A DNA stretch of 64,000 nt from Cercis canadensis (lineage: Eukaryota > Streptophyta > Magnoliopsida > Fabales > Fabaceae), in assembly GCA_003255065.1 (NCBI GenBank), contig QAOA01004016.1:468098-532097 (forward strand). The letters are read 5' to 3'. The position numbers were made by a program, and so were the translations under genes. Positions 11,714 to 22,825 of the stretch are shown piece by piece; the first letter of the stretch is position 1; each line of letters opens with the position of its first letter. The notes under the pieces were generated by a model. That model worked only from the letters and a program-made list of their open reading frames with translations. It had not been told where the DNA came from and searched no databases.

Positions 11714-13383
11714 TTAGACAGACTTAGGTACCCAAACTTCTTTGGGTCCTTTCAAGTTAGCAACAATTGTACCCTTAGGCACCCATATCATTTTCCTAGT
11801 TGCACAAAGTTTCTTATATGAGCATGCATTAGGAAAATGCCCTGAAAAGCCACAGTAAAAGCATGTTCCCTTAGAATAAGAATGAGAAACATAAGCTTTA
11901 ACAAAAGTATTCTTAACATTTTTTGAGGAATTAGGTTGAGAGTAACCTAAACTAGTTCTGTCATTACTCATTCTTTGTCTTCCAAGAAGAGAATTAAGAT
12001 TATCTCTTCCTTGAACAAAATTTGCTAAGTCTTTAGATAGTTCATCAACTTTTCTTTTCAATTCATCATTCTCATTTATGACTGATACAATAGAACATTT
12101 TTTCTTTTTCCAGAATCTCATTTTGATATTGCAATAATTTAAGTCTATCAGTCAAGGCAATATTGTCTTTCTCAAGTTCTTCTATCAAAATGATATGATT
12201 TCTTATAATTTTTTTTAGAACAGTGATTTTAGCAAGCCTTTTTTCATAGTCAAAGGATAAATCATCAAATGTAAGACTTAACTCATCATAAGTAGGCAGA
12301 GGTTCAAAATCTAGATTAGTTACCTCTCTCTTTTCACTACTTCCTTCTTCCTTGGCCATCAAACACAGATTTGCTATATTCTCTTCATCAGAGTCCTCAC
12401 TGTTAGAAGTTGAGTGCTCATCACTCCAAGTAGCTACCATTGCCCTCTTTTTGTCCTTCTTGAAGAATTTCTTCTCTTTTAGATTTGGACACTTAGGTTT
12501 GATACGGTCTGGCTTCTTACATTCGTATCAAATGATAGGTTCTTTTGCAGCTTCTCCTCTTGTGAAGTTCTTTTGACTAAAATCTTTTCCTCTCCTTCCT
12601 TTTTTTCATCATATCTAGAACTCTTTTAGTGATGAGAGCTACATCTTCATCACTGGAGACTATATCTTCCTTTACACTGGTTTCTGAAGCATTTGAAGTG
12701 AGAGCCAAGCTCTTCTTTTTGTCAACTGCAATGGACTTTTTATGCATAATCATTATCTAGTGTGACTTTAGAGTTCCTCTTTGTGCATCCACAGTGAGCT
12801 CATTGGATTCAGCATACTAAAGCAGGACAGTAACCTTCGAGTCCCATTTCTCAGTGAGACATCTTAAAATTTTCTTAACTTGCTCTTTCTGATAGTAAAC
12901 TCTGCCAAGCCCTTTGAGGCTATTTATAATGCTTAGGAACCTAGCGAAAAAGAAGTCTAGAGGTTCATCCTAAGTCATGTGGAACATCTCATACTGAGTA
13001 GAGTGGATGTCGATCTTGGCCTCTTTGACATGACTAGTTCCTTCATAGATTGCAGCAAGTCTATCCCACATCTCTTTGGCAGTATTGCAAGATGCAATAT
13101 TCTCATACTCTTTTGCAGATACAGCACATACTATGTTGTATCTTGCTTTAGAGTTGAGAGTGAATTTGAGTTTTTCTTCTGCAGTGAACTCATGTTCTTC
13201 CTTTAAGACAACAACATCATTCACCATTTTTGTTGGAGGTGTGAGACCATTTCTTATAATTTGCCAAACTTCATAGTCGATTGCATCAAGATACATCTCC
13301 ATGCAATGCTTCCAGTAAGGCTAGTTTTCTCCATTAAAGAAAGGAGGCTTGTGAGAAGAGTGAGACTCATTTTGATTGTTCAT
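11714..13383 (-). pseudogene. gag: Copia gag remnant with zinc knuckle
   Basis: A gag of the UBN2 type, which forms the particle of Copia elements. The likely start is the ATG at 13383, giving MNNQNESHSSHKPPFFNGEN before an in-frame TAG. The capsid part (13302-12970) has IDYEVWQII and NTAKEMWDRLAAIYEG. A long acidic and coiled segment follows (12440-12000). The zinc knuckle CFYCGFSGHFPNAC, of the CX2CX4HX4C form, lies at about 11825-11866. Frame changes occur near 12900 and 12100. It is broken and unlikely to be functional. Confidence 0.85.
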
Positions 13384-13455
13384 GATTCCTGCAACTGAAT
13401 AATACAGATCTTTTGCTCTTGGTTAATTAAACCAACAAAATATAATGAGCACCTT

Positions 13456-13467
13456 GCTCTGATACCA
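13456..13467 (-). promoter_or_regulatory. Copia primer binding site (initiator tRNA-Met)
   Basis: The minus strand reads TGGTATCAGAGC, the standard Copia primer site complementary to the 3' end of initiator tRNA-Met, two bases after the LTR end. Confidence 0.9.
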
Positions 13468-13469
13468 AT

Positions 13470-14545
13470 TGAAAGTGACAGGAAATACTCCTAGAGGGGG
13501 TGAATAAGAGATTCTTGAAAATATCAGTTCAGATTAACTGAAACACAGAAATTAAACTAAGCTCTAAGCACTTCAAGAACTTAATCTACAGATTTAAAAC
13601 TTGTTCCAGAACTAAATAGACATATGGAGTAACTTAGATAAAAAACACAAATAATAACTAAATTAAATCAGTCCACAAAACTTAGCATAACTGAATCACA
13701 AGCATCAATAATATTCTATAAGCATATAGGAATTAAAGAGAAGAGATAAAGAGAGATTTGACACAAGATTTATAGTGGTTCGACCAAAATGCCTACATCC
13801 ACTCTCTCAATTTCTTGAGGTTCCACTAAGGTTCAAGTTTAGTTGTCCAAGCTTCTCCAAGCTTACATCCATGGTTTCTCACACAAAAGCTTACCATAAA
13901 CTTTGTCCTTCTGCCATTACAGCTAGAAGTTTCTCTCTCAGATTTCTTACTGAAATCCTGAGTTCTTAGCACTCAAAAAGGAATTAAGCTTTATTAAAGC
14001 ACTCTCTGACTCTATAGCAAATTTTACAATTAAATGAACATAGGAAAGAAGAAAAATCTAATTACAAATTGAAGAATTTACTACTCCTTTGTGTTAGCTT
14101 CAGAATGAAGGGAAAGCTACATAATAAGGAAGAAGGCAGCACATGAAGAGCAATCTTCACCCTTAATCAAGGGACAACTGTAAGGATGAGATGCTTGCTA
14201 ATTTCCACTAACTATTCCCTTGTCTTGTAGTGCCCAAAGAAGTTACTTTTTACGAATTTCCCTTAAAAGATGGATCTCTACTAACTCTTTATAGGGAAAT
14301 GGTTATATCACACGTGAAGCAACATTCTAACAAATATTTTGAGATCTGAAGACTTTGCATGCATAGTAGCAACCAGAAGAGAATAACTAGTTTAGGAACT
14401 AGTTCTTACAATCCAGCAGAACCAATTCTTAGCTTTCTTTACTAACCTGCACTTAGAAGAATACTAAAACACAACACAGATTAGAAGCTATAGAATCACT
14501 TGTTATCATCAAAAGCAAAGATAGAGAATTGTGGAACTTACAACA
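13470..14545 (-). mobile_element. Copia 5' LTR
   Basis: One end is set by the PBS: on the minus strand the LTR ends CTTTCA. The other end is TGTTGTAAGTTCC or, three bases inside, TGTAAGTTCC; with the partner LTR lost the exact end and target duplication cannot be checked. Near 13497 the minus strand reads ACCCCCTCTAGGAG, a phrase common in plant Copia LTRs. Confidence 0.7.
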
Positions 14546-14612
14546 TGGAGTTCTTTTTTTTCTTTCACCATTCAAAATAAAATGTACATACTATATTTTG
14601 GCCTTAAGTACA

Positions 14613-16042
14613 TGATGAGCTGCCGAGGCTCCTCAAATTACTTAAAGTTTAAGGTCGGTTCCTAAGCTATTTGCAGCAAAGGGCAGCCCTAAGTCGAACC
14701 TAAGGATTGTTCTATTTAGTGAATCATATGGAGAAGCATATAAACAGGGGGTTTGTGTTTGTTTATGTGATTAACAAAAATTAATTATAAGTGGTAAAGT
14801 TTTAGGAAAAACAACCAATCCAAGTCTTAACTAATTCTGATTTAAATCAATCCTTGATTTCCAAGGATCCATTTAATTACTAACCATGTTCTTGGCCTTT
14901 AAAACATATCAAGAAGCCTCTCAATGTTCTATGGATGTCTACTGGTTAAGCAACCAGAATTCGGTTCAACAGGGGACTAAATGAATTAAGCAAACATTCA
15001 AGTCCAGTTTAACCTAAGTCCTGAATCCAGCCAAGGTAATTAATCCGTCCAAGCTTAGAACCATTAATTAACCATACAATCCTCTTTTATCACATGCAAA
15101 CAGAATATGAACACATGAATAATCCAAATCCGAATTAAGCAATTCAAACAGAATATTTCAGAGGATTGAAAGAACTTGATTAACAACTAAAATGAATAAC
15201 AACAACACATAATCTCAAAACCAATAATCAGAACAGCCAAAACCTGGATTGATATGATGAATTAGCCCTCCATGAACAAGAGAAGCCAAGTTCTTACAAA
15301 AATATCTAGGAGAAAACTTAGAGACTAAGGAAAGCTCAAAATCTGTCTAAAAATATCTAATGACTTGATTCTGAATTTCGGCTGCCCCCTTGTGCTGATA
15401 TAGACCTCCAAAATTACATGCACACCCAAATTGCCCTTAGGGCACACTTGTTCCCATGGGCCATAGCTTCAATTGGGCTTTGGTTTGGGCACATTTGGAC
15501 TTGTCATGAGGAAGTTAGGCCCATTTAAGTGGCAAAAGGTGTCTGGAACCGTCAACTAACTTCCACTGCAAATAAGACCATCTTCAACATAAAATATGGT
15601 GAACCGGTCTTCATATCAATTGAAGCTCTGTCTGTTAGCTTTCCAATGGTACTAGTTTCAGGTCCATATGACATCCACAACTCAAGTTATGACCCAAATA
15701 CTGCATGTAGGTCAGGATCCTACGACAGCATGTCTTCTCTGGCTTCTAGGCTGCATATGACCTTCTGAACGTCCGAATTAGCTTTGGATACCTGAAATAA
15801 AGTTCTATAAAATTCTCTCAGCTTTCCTACAAGGTATGACTCGGAATTTTTAGACATCCAGAACTCAAGATATGCACGAAACAAAGAGACAGCATATAAT
15901 GCTCAGTATTGCTGGAAATTGCAATTAAGCACAAATGGATCCAAAGTCATGAAATGAGGTCTAAGTCTATGCAATTCAGCCCAAAAGAGGTTTAAAAGAC
16001 TAAGTATGAGGGATAACTATTGTATAAAAAGTGTGTTCATCA
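14613..16042 (-). mobile_element. A1, solo LTR of family A
   Basis: It is 1430 bp with ends TGATGA and TCATCA, flanked by an exact 5-bp duplication GTACA (14608-14612, 16043-16047). Nothing internal remains, so it is a solo LTR left by recombination between two LTRs. Orientation is taken from copy A4, whose polypurine tract is on its right. Confidence 0.95.
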
Positions 16043-16099
16043 GTACAACATATGGGACTAAAACATTGACACGACCTGAAATAGAATAATGAACACGTG

Positions 16100-16305
16100 G
16101 GGAAATGAGTATCCCTTACGAACACCATGACCAATAGCATCTTAGTTCAAAATACTTTACAGATCTTTAGGTGGCTCTTCAAGAAACATAGAGTTTTAAA
16201 GTAATATAGCTTCTTTCAGCTAGAAAATCAGCTGCAAAATTGCCATGCCTGATGCTTAACTGCATCTCAGCTTGATGGATTTTCCTTATTAATTAGCTGG
16301 TGGAG
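16100..16305 (-). pseudogene. Possible LINE RNase H C-terminal remnant
   Basis: The minus strand gives RHGNFAADFLAE and, after a one-base frame change, FLEEPPKDL followed by a short tail with DAIG. This resembles the end of the RNase H domain of plant L1-type LINEs (an R-x-GN-x-xAD-x-LA motif, then a PP-x-x-L motif and a final D-x-x-G). It has stops and no recognisable reverse transcriptase nearby. The call rests on a short match. Confidence 0.35.
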
Positions 16306-17454
16306 GTTACCTGCTCCAATAGCCATGATAACAGTAGCATTATTTCAGCTTTTAAAATAGCCACAAATAGAACCAAAGATTGTATGCAATAATTATATGG
16401 TGTTGTGTCATGTCATGACTAGAAATTTCAGACTATAATGAATACAGAAAGGAACATATTGGTTGAATCTGAGAATTTAGTTCTGAGATGGGCATCTTGT
16501 TTAAGATTGCTCTTCTATTTAGTGTGTTGTAAAAGTTTACAAAAAAATTTACTTTGTGATCTCAACTTGTTTAAATTCGTCAATGTAGTTCTATTAAACC
16601 TTTATTCATGTTATCTATTCAGAAATTTCATTTTTTCGGTAGATGGGATCTAGGTATATATAATCAATAATAAATGTTTTAGGACTTTTTGAAGTATATA
16701 TCGTAAAAGCTAACAAGATAACTAAACAAGGATGATTGAAGAAAGGATGGAGAGAGTTGAAGGCAAAATTAATTAAGGTCAGCTACAGAATAAGGTGTAT
16801 TTGCTTAAGTAAACAATTATAATTAAAAGCCTATGTATTTGCCAAGTAACGATCTAGAAGATCCAGAATGCATAACACGTTTCATTCCTTTGCATAAAAA
16901 ATAATTTTAATTAAATAAGGGGTCTTCCCCTTGTATTTTTTACTAATAAATCTAAAGGAAAATGTTAGGTAGACAAACTTTTCTTGACAATCTTGTTTTG
17001 AAACAAAGGTGAACTTATAACTACCTTTAGATGAATGTGTTATTTCTACCACTTTGTTTTATTAAACAACTGCATTTGAATTTTGGTAAGATTCTCCCAA
17101 ATTTTGTCCGATTATATAGCATTACTCAAATCTAAATAAGAAGAAATAAATTAAATATCAACCCATTCATTCTGCACTATTTCTCTTGTCAGTCTTTGGA
17201 AGAAGTTGCAAGATGCAAAAATATATCAAAATAATAAATTATATAATTATGCAATAATACACCCTATGCAAATCATCTATGTATCAATAATGGATTAGAA
17301 TTGAAAAATTCAAGTTCAGTTCCTTTTAATAAAAAGTTTTTATAGTTTCATCCTTCATAATAGTCATTTGAAGGGGAAAAACAAATCAGAACACAATAGA
17401 AAACTATATCAAGTTATATGATTCAATGCAAAAAGGAATTTACATATAATTGCT
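16306..17454. other. Unassigned AT-rich sequence
   Basis: No coding region, repeat or element ends recognised. It lies on the 3' side of the receptor-like protein fragment and may include its 3' untranslated region or old intergenic sequence. Confidence 0.5.
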
Positions 17455-17779
17455 TACCAGTACAGTAGCATCTTTCAAAGCTTTCAGCAGATGTATCTTA
17501 TCATTAGAAGCACTTTGAGATAAAATCGGTCTTTAATATCATCAAGAAACTTGAAATAAGCATGCCTGCTCGCCTTATTGAAGAAAAGGACAGCAAAAGC
17601 TCCCCAAAAGCCAGTGGCAAATCCAACTCCCATTCCAATATAGAACCATGACAAAAATTCATCTTCATCTTTTGCATTGAGTTTTGTCTCAGCAGGTTCT
17701 TTCTCTTGTGTGCAATTCTTTAGAGGAGCTCCACAAAGTTCAAGGTTACCTATATAGCTATGTGCATCAAAACTTTGAA
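17455..17779 (-). pseudogene. C-terminal fragment of a leucine-rich-repeat receptor-like protein
   Basis: The minus strand encodes SFDAHSYIGNLELCGAPL, the cap that follows the last repeat in Cf-9/EIX-type receptor-like proteins. An acidic stretch with DEDEFLSWFYIG follows, then a membrane segment (GMGVGFATGFWGAFAVLFF) and a short basic cytoplasmic tail with RHAYFKFLDDIKDRFYLK. These are cell-surface receptors often used in defence. All the repeat ectodomain is missing. The homology stops exactly where the CACTA-like end begins at 17780, so the gene was cut by that insertion. The tail has a TGA, and a GTAAGC after CTG near 17458 could be a splice donor. Confidence 0.85.
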
Positions 17780-18240
17780 CATTACAAGAAAACAGGAAAT
17801 TTCTCACGAAACAATTATCCATGAAAAAATCACAAGGTTTCTCACGGAATTTCTCTTAGAGAGATATGTGAATAAATTTCTTAGGGACATTTCTCAAGGA
17901 ATAGCCCAAACTCGTGAGAATTTTGAAAGAAATTCCATGAGAAATTGTGAGCCAAATTGGCGGGAACATGATGCCAAGATTTCTCATGGACATAACACCA
18001 TGAGAAATCCATCAAAAACGTTTCTCCCGGACTAAGTCAAGAAGAAATGACTATATTTCTCATGGAACATATCCATGAGAAAGCAAAACTTGTGTTTCTG
18101 GATTTGGGAAAAAGATTTCTCACGGATTGAATTTGTGAGAAATTTTGAGAGAAACGCGACACACCATTTCAATTAAATTTGAATTTTAGGGGTTTTTCTC
18201 ATGGACATAATCCGTGAGAAATTCTGCAAGAATTTCTACA
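17780..18240 (+). mobile_element. CACTA element terminus with subterminal repeats
   Basis: Begins CATTACAAGAAAAC, one base from the common plant En/Spm terminus CACTACAAGAAAA. In the next 450 bases the motif TTTCTCAYGGA or its complement TCCRTGAGAAA, or a close variant, occurs more than ten times in both orientations (near 17803, 17838, 17885, 17925, 17975, 17995, 18057, 18080, 18114, 18196 and 18221). Such arrays are the binding sites of the element's own DNA-binding protein in En/Spm. GAA at 17777-17779 may be the 3-bp target duplication. The other terminus was not found. Confidence 0.8.
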
Positions 18241-18613
18241 ATATATATCCCTCATGTAGCCTTCCTTCCCATTTTGAATTCTCTCATTTTTCCTCTCTTC
18301 TCTCCTCCACCTCGGTTTCCCACATTTCCACCATTGTAGGTGGTGCAACGGAGGTTTTTTGGCGATCCACTGCTGGCGGGTTCCCATCGGTTTACTTTGG
18401 GTTGATTTTTCAGCTTCATTCAGTTTGAGATAGGTTCCAATGTCATGCACTTTTCCTCTTTATTTATTTGTATTTCCAATTGGATTTGTAGTTAATTTGT
18501 ATAGGGGTTTTGATGTATGATATGTTTGAGATAATTGTTGCATAGATTAAATGTTATTAGAGTAGTTTTGAATGTGGTTAAAACTTGAGGGTTGATGCCC
18601 GAATTTGTGATGT

Positions 18614-19040
18614 GAAATTGAAAGTAAATTTGTTGATTTTTATTGAAAATGAATTGGGGCATTTGTTATGTGACTAGTTTAGAATGATTATGCTATTCTT
18701 TTGGATTTTTTTGAATGGTGTAGAATTTATTGCAATTTTGAAGGGTTTATGTCTGAATTTAGTTTATTAAATTGGTAGTGAATTTGTTGATTTTTGTTGA
18801 AATTGAATTGAGACTTTTGTTATGTGATTAGTTTAGAATGATTATGTTATTTTTTGGATTTTTTTGAATGGTGTAGCATTTATTGCAATTTTGACGGGTT
18901 TTTATGTATGAATTTAGTTAATTAAATTGGTTATGAAATTGACGTAATTTGTTGAAATTTAATTGGGGCTTTTGTTATGTGATTGGTTTTTTTTAGATTT
19001 TTTTGAATGGTGTAGCATTTATTACAATTTTTTGGAATTT
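18614..19040 (+). repeat. About 2.7 tandem copies of a ~155-bp repeat
   Basis: Units share GGATTTTTTTGAATGGTGTA, TTTATTGCAATTTT and CTTTTGTTATGTGATTAG. The array sits between the probable first exon and the first coding exon of the CACTA gene, so it is probably intronic. Confidence 0.7.
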
Positions 19041-19134
19041 TTTTGTTGCTTAATTACATGTCATTATATTTCTATATTGCTTAGTTAGGTGTATTATTTT
19101 TAATTTATCAGGGTTTTATACTATTGTGTCATAG

Positions 19135-20791
19135 ATGTCAAGCGCTGGACGTGGTTCTAAAGCTAGTGCTTCTGGGCCCTTGAGGAAAGGCAAACGAAAG
19201 GTGATAGTTCAGTCTTCTCAGACAGTGCCTACTTAGATCCCCTTACTTATTTTGACCCAAGGATGACATAACATGCACTGTCGCCTTCTACGATGCCTGA
19301 GATGCCATCCCTATCATAGATGGAGTCACCAGGGGATTATGCATCAGGCAGTATACCAACCCCAGCATAGCATTCTCACCTGATGCGGGTTCATCTTAGG
19401 CGAGTCCGCACGTGTCGAACTCACTCTCCCCTGGTGCCACATCCTCTAATGGTGCCTTGTTGATTTGGCCAAATGGGAGGAAGGAGTAAGTACATCTTAA
19501 CTTTTATTTGTTTAGATGTTTATGGTTATACATGTTAAGTATTACTGACTAATGTTTTTTGCAGCTTTGTTCCATTGAAAGAGCTTGTTAAGTATCTTTC
19601 AGCTATCTACAAGTGGAAGTACGATGATGCATGGATTAACTTCAATTCAGTTCTCGATGAGGAGCAAGAAATGTGGTGAAACTAGTTTTAAGGTAATAAT
19701 CATACACAAAGTGTTGAAATAATTTAGTTGATTATAAGGTTTACTAACTCTTACTCTATTTTTCTTCTAATGCAGATAAGGTGTATTTGGGATCCCCACC
19801 ATGAGTGGGAGATTTATAAGATATGGCTAACCAAATGCTCTGATAACATTTGCGCCACATTCACATATACGAATCTGGAATACCAAGGGCGAGTGGTTGA
19901 ACCTGAACATCCTGGCAGAGTTGAAGGCTAAATGGTGATCCCCAGAGATCAAGGCAGCCTTAGAGCGGAGAAAGAAGAACCGGTCAATGGATCAGGGCGG
20001 CTGTTACCACAAAAAGGGTGGATCCATCACCATCTTTGAGCATAAGAGGAGACTAGTGAGTTTTTAATAACTTAGTACTTCGTTAAGTAACTCATAATTA
20101 TCTCTGTTTTAGTATTCTTTAACTTTAATTCATTGTTTGCAAAAAAAGGAGTTGGGGAGGGAGCCTAACACGCCTAAGGTCTTTCGTCACCTATAGCACA
20201 ACACGAGCAAAGGCTGGGTGCATCTAGTGGCTCAGTCCACTTATGTAAGTGAACTTAAAGTTCATTAAACTTAAATATTGTATATATCTATTTATTTACT
20301 ATTAACATCCCACTAATTAGATCTAACCCATGCAGACTTCTTATAAGGAGTTGAGGGCATGGACATGGTCCTCTTCTTCTTCCGTCGATGGCACCATCCT
20401 ATGGCTGAATGTTGTTAGTGGGAAGAACAAGAAAGGGTGCATATATGGCATTGGGTGTGAGGCCGATGTGGTGGACAGGGCTTCAGTGACCCAGTCACCA
20501 TAGCCCACACAAGATACTCAATATTCAGAGGTAATGGACCAGGTGGCAGATCTAACGCAGAGGGCTGAGGCCCAGCAGCAGTAATTGAAGCAATTGAGTG
20601 TGTACAAGACACTTGTGGACCAGCTAGTTGCACAACTAACTCTTTGATAGTTAGCTCCTTTTGCCGATGGGTTGGCAGCCACATTAGCCTAGATGTTGAC
20701 TACTATTACTGCCCCTCCCCTGGCCCTTCCCATTGATGCTAATGTTGAGGGCGATGATGCGGCAGATCACTTGGATGACGTTGATTCTTGA
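19135..20791 (+). pseudogene. CACTA transposase-associated gene (Transposase_24, Ptta/En/Spm family)
   Basis: Proposed coding exons are 19135-19485, 19565-19692, 19776-20055, 20149-20244 and 20336-20791. Introns begin GTAAG, GTAATA, GTGAG and GTAAG and end in AG. The ATG follows an AG acceptor and starts MSSAGRGSKASASGPLRKGK. Exon 2 has VPLKELVKYLSAIYKWKYDD. The third exon has CIWDPHHEWEIYKIW and later KKNRSMDQGG with KGGSITIFEHKRRL. The fourth has ELGREPNTPKVFRHL and SKGWV. This order matches the plant Ptta/En/Spm transposase family. The last exon is rich in Gln/Ala and ends DDVDS. Stops occur in exons 1, 3, 4 and 5, so it is decayed. Confidence 0.8.
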
Positions 20792-20839
20792 GCCTTTATG
20801 TACATTTTTTACATTTTTTAAATATTATAATTAAATACC

Positions 20840-21072
20840 TTTTCTGTCCCTGAATTATTTCTCGAATGTAACTTTAGTCTTTGGTTTAGTTTTTGTGTCA
20901 CTTTAGTCCTCAAATAATCACACAGTCTGCTAAATCAGTCCTTTAAGTGATCATTTTTTGTGCTACAGATGATTGATTTGACGGACAATGTGTTTATTCA
21001 ATGATTAAAGTGACACCAAAAATAAATCAAGAACTAAAGTGACATTTAAAAATACTTCAAGGACAAAAAATG
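20840..21072. mobile_element. Foldback MITE-like element
   Basis: The left arm has TGTCCCTGAATTATTTCTCG and GTCACTTTAGTCC. The right arm has their approximate complement, AGTGACACCAAAAATAAATC and ACTTCAAGGACAAAAAA. The arms are about 85-100 bases, roughly three-quarters alike by eye, and the element has no coding capacity. A clear target duplication was not found, so the superfamily is open. Confidence 0.6.
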
Positions 21073-21140
21073 TAAGATCAAATTCACAGAAAGGGCATAC
21101 CATTCTTTATCGACAAATTGGCTAGTTGTTAATGACTTAA

Positions 21141-21395
21141 ATGAAACATGGTATGTTGGTATTGGTAGGGCAAAAGACCATTCAAGGCTTTGACACACTC
21201 ACTGATTACTTTATGGTTCAAAGGTTTGCAGCATATGCTTATAGCTTTATCTTTCACTTATTAGTCAATTCTACTTCTTCTAGAGATATTGGAAGAATTT
21301 CTGACGATGATGGATTTGTTCATCTGCCTGTTATTAATGGAGAATCTTACCTTGTCCTATTTAAAAAGGGTTTTGATGAAATCACCGAAATGTGA
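21141..21395 (+). CDS. Unrecognised small open frame, 84 codons
   Basis: Starts MKHGMLVLVGQK and ends FKKGFDEITEM. A middle part reads ISDDDGFVHLPVINGESYLV. I do not recognise it. It is not inside a called element and its composition looks more like protein than its surroundings. It could be an exon of a captured or old host gene, or chance. There is no supporting splice or promoter evidence. Confidence 0.2.
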   Translation: MKHGMLVLVGQKTIQGFDTLTDYFMVQRFAAYAYSFIFHLLVNSTSSRDIGRISDDDGFVHLPVINGESYLVLFKKGFDEITEM

Positions 21396-21760
21396 ATCAA
21401 GTATCAAGGCATAGAAGTATAATGCTTCTCTTTGTGATGTATTTCCTTTTTGCTGTTAGTTTTACGGAAGAGAAGACTAAAATGGTTAACTACGAAATAT
21501 ACATGTGTCAGCATTTGGTCCCCTAGTGGTGGAAATTGGAGTCAATCGGTGGTGGACCAAATAATTTATCTTCTTTTATCCCCTCCCTATAAGTTACGCA
21601 ATTAATAAGTCATTTCCTTCCTCAGATTACACATTAAATATACTACCATATATATACTCAACTAAATTTCCATATCAAATGTATTCCTAAAAGAAAATAT
21701 CCACATTAAGTGGAACTAATTATTTCTTATATCCCCCTCGTTATAAAAGTTATCTTTCAT
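21396..21760. other. Unassigned sequence
   Basis: Nothing recognised. The stretch is AT-rich with no repeat shared with the rest of the window. Confidence 0.5.
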
Positions 21761-21775
21761 ACACTTTATAGACTA

Positions 21776-21998
21776 ATCCTAAGGGTTTGGCCTAATGGTA
21801 ATTAAGCATACAATAGGTTTATCTAAGCTAGCCAAGGTTGAAATCATCAGACCAGTACCCAGGGGAATTTTTCCCTTGAATGTGCTAGGCCGATGAGGTG
21901 GGTGTGCCCTTAAGGTCACTCGGGAAGGAACTTAGTCTCGGTGTGCGGAAGCTGGCTTGAGGATACTCTTACCGTTAAAACAAAAAAAAAAAAAAAAT
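21776..21998 (+). mobile_element. tRNA-derived SINE
   Basis: The 5' part has a Pol III A-box-like TGGCCTAATGGT and a B-box-like GGTTGAAATCA about 50 bases later. The body has CTCGGGAAGGAACTTAGTCT, seen in plant SINEs, and the 3' end is ACCGTTAAAAC followed by a run of A. It is flanked by ACACTTTATAGACTA (21761-21775) and ACACTATATAGGCTA (21999-22013), which match at 13 of 15 bases. That is the variable-length duplication expected of LINE-driven insertion. Confidence 0.85.
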
Positions 21999-22013
21999 AC
22001 ACTATATAGGCTA

Positions 22014-22825
22014 CACAATAACATCTCTGGCAATTTTATTGTTAAAACTTCTACTATCTACTAGGATCAAGTAGAGGTTTAACTATACATATCAATATCA
22101 TTGACCTATGGGTCTTAATGGCACCTCCTCTGATGATAAAAACCATTAATGTCAAAAGTTCAATTTCTATCATGAACTCTCCTACTCTCTCCCTGGCACA
22201 TTGCACTCTTATGTAACAACAATGAAGACTATACACCGAGCCATTAGCTTTGTCTCTATTAGACTAGGTTATATTATTCCTAGGAATTTAAATCAAAAGC
22301 TTAATATTCAAGTTAGAGATTGGATCCGTTAGATGAGTTGTTGAATTTGTTGCAAATTTGTTTATATCTTATCTTTAATAAGACAAAGAAAAGCGATCAT
22401 TAGGAATCTCTCTTGTCTAATAGTAGTTGCTTAGTTTTTTATAAGGTTTATTGGACTTCATCTATGGAATTAGATAATGTATGAGAGGTAAGGATATGGA
22501 AACCATTACAAATTTTGTGTAATAACTGTCAAAAGGAATAAGATAACTGTGGGGCTATTATTCTATTACTATAAAGGATGGCTTTTCTAAGTTTCAAACA
22601 GAACCAACCTGCCAATGGCTTAGCTCGTGGAAAATGATACTTTTACATTAATTTTTTAAAACTAGCTAGATTTACATTTGTTGAAGTATATAGTCTAGAT
22701 GTGACATGAAAAAGTTTAAGTGAATCAATGCAGACTGTTTATTACATTTGTCTAACTTGTGTACACAAAATTAGTATCAAATAGCTAGTTTATCCTAAAA
22801 ATAATAAATAAATAAACTAGAGGTT
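22014..22825. other. Unassigned sequence
   Basis: No gene or repeat recognised. A 60-codon open frame on the minus strand (22054-22236) has no recognisable motif and is not called. Confidence 0.5.

Noticed and set aside
15529..15768. 79-codon open frame in A1, with counterparts in A2, A3 and A4
   Set aside because: It is antisense to the element in an LTR. Its recurrence follows from LTR copying, and A3 and A4 have frame changes. It is noted only in connection with the sense frame.
22054..22236. Second SINE or small gene
   Set aside because: No A or B box, no tail and no duplication could be found.
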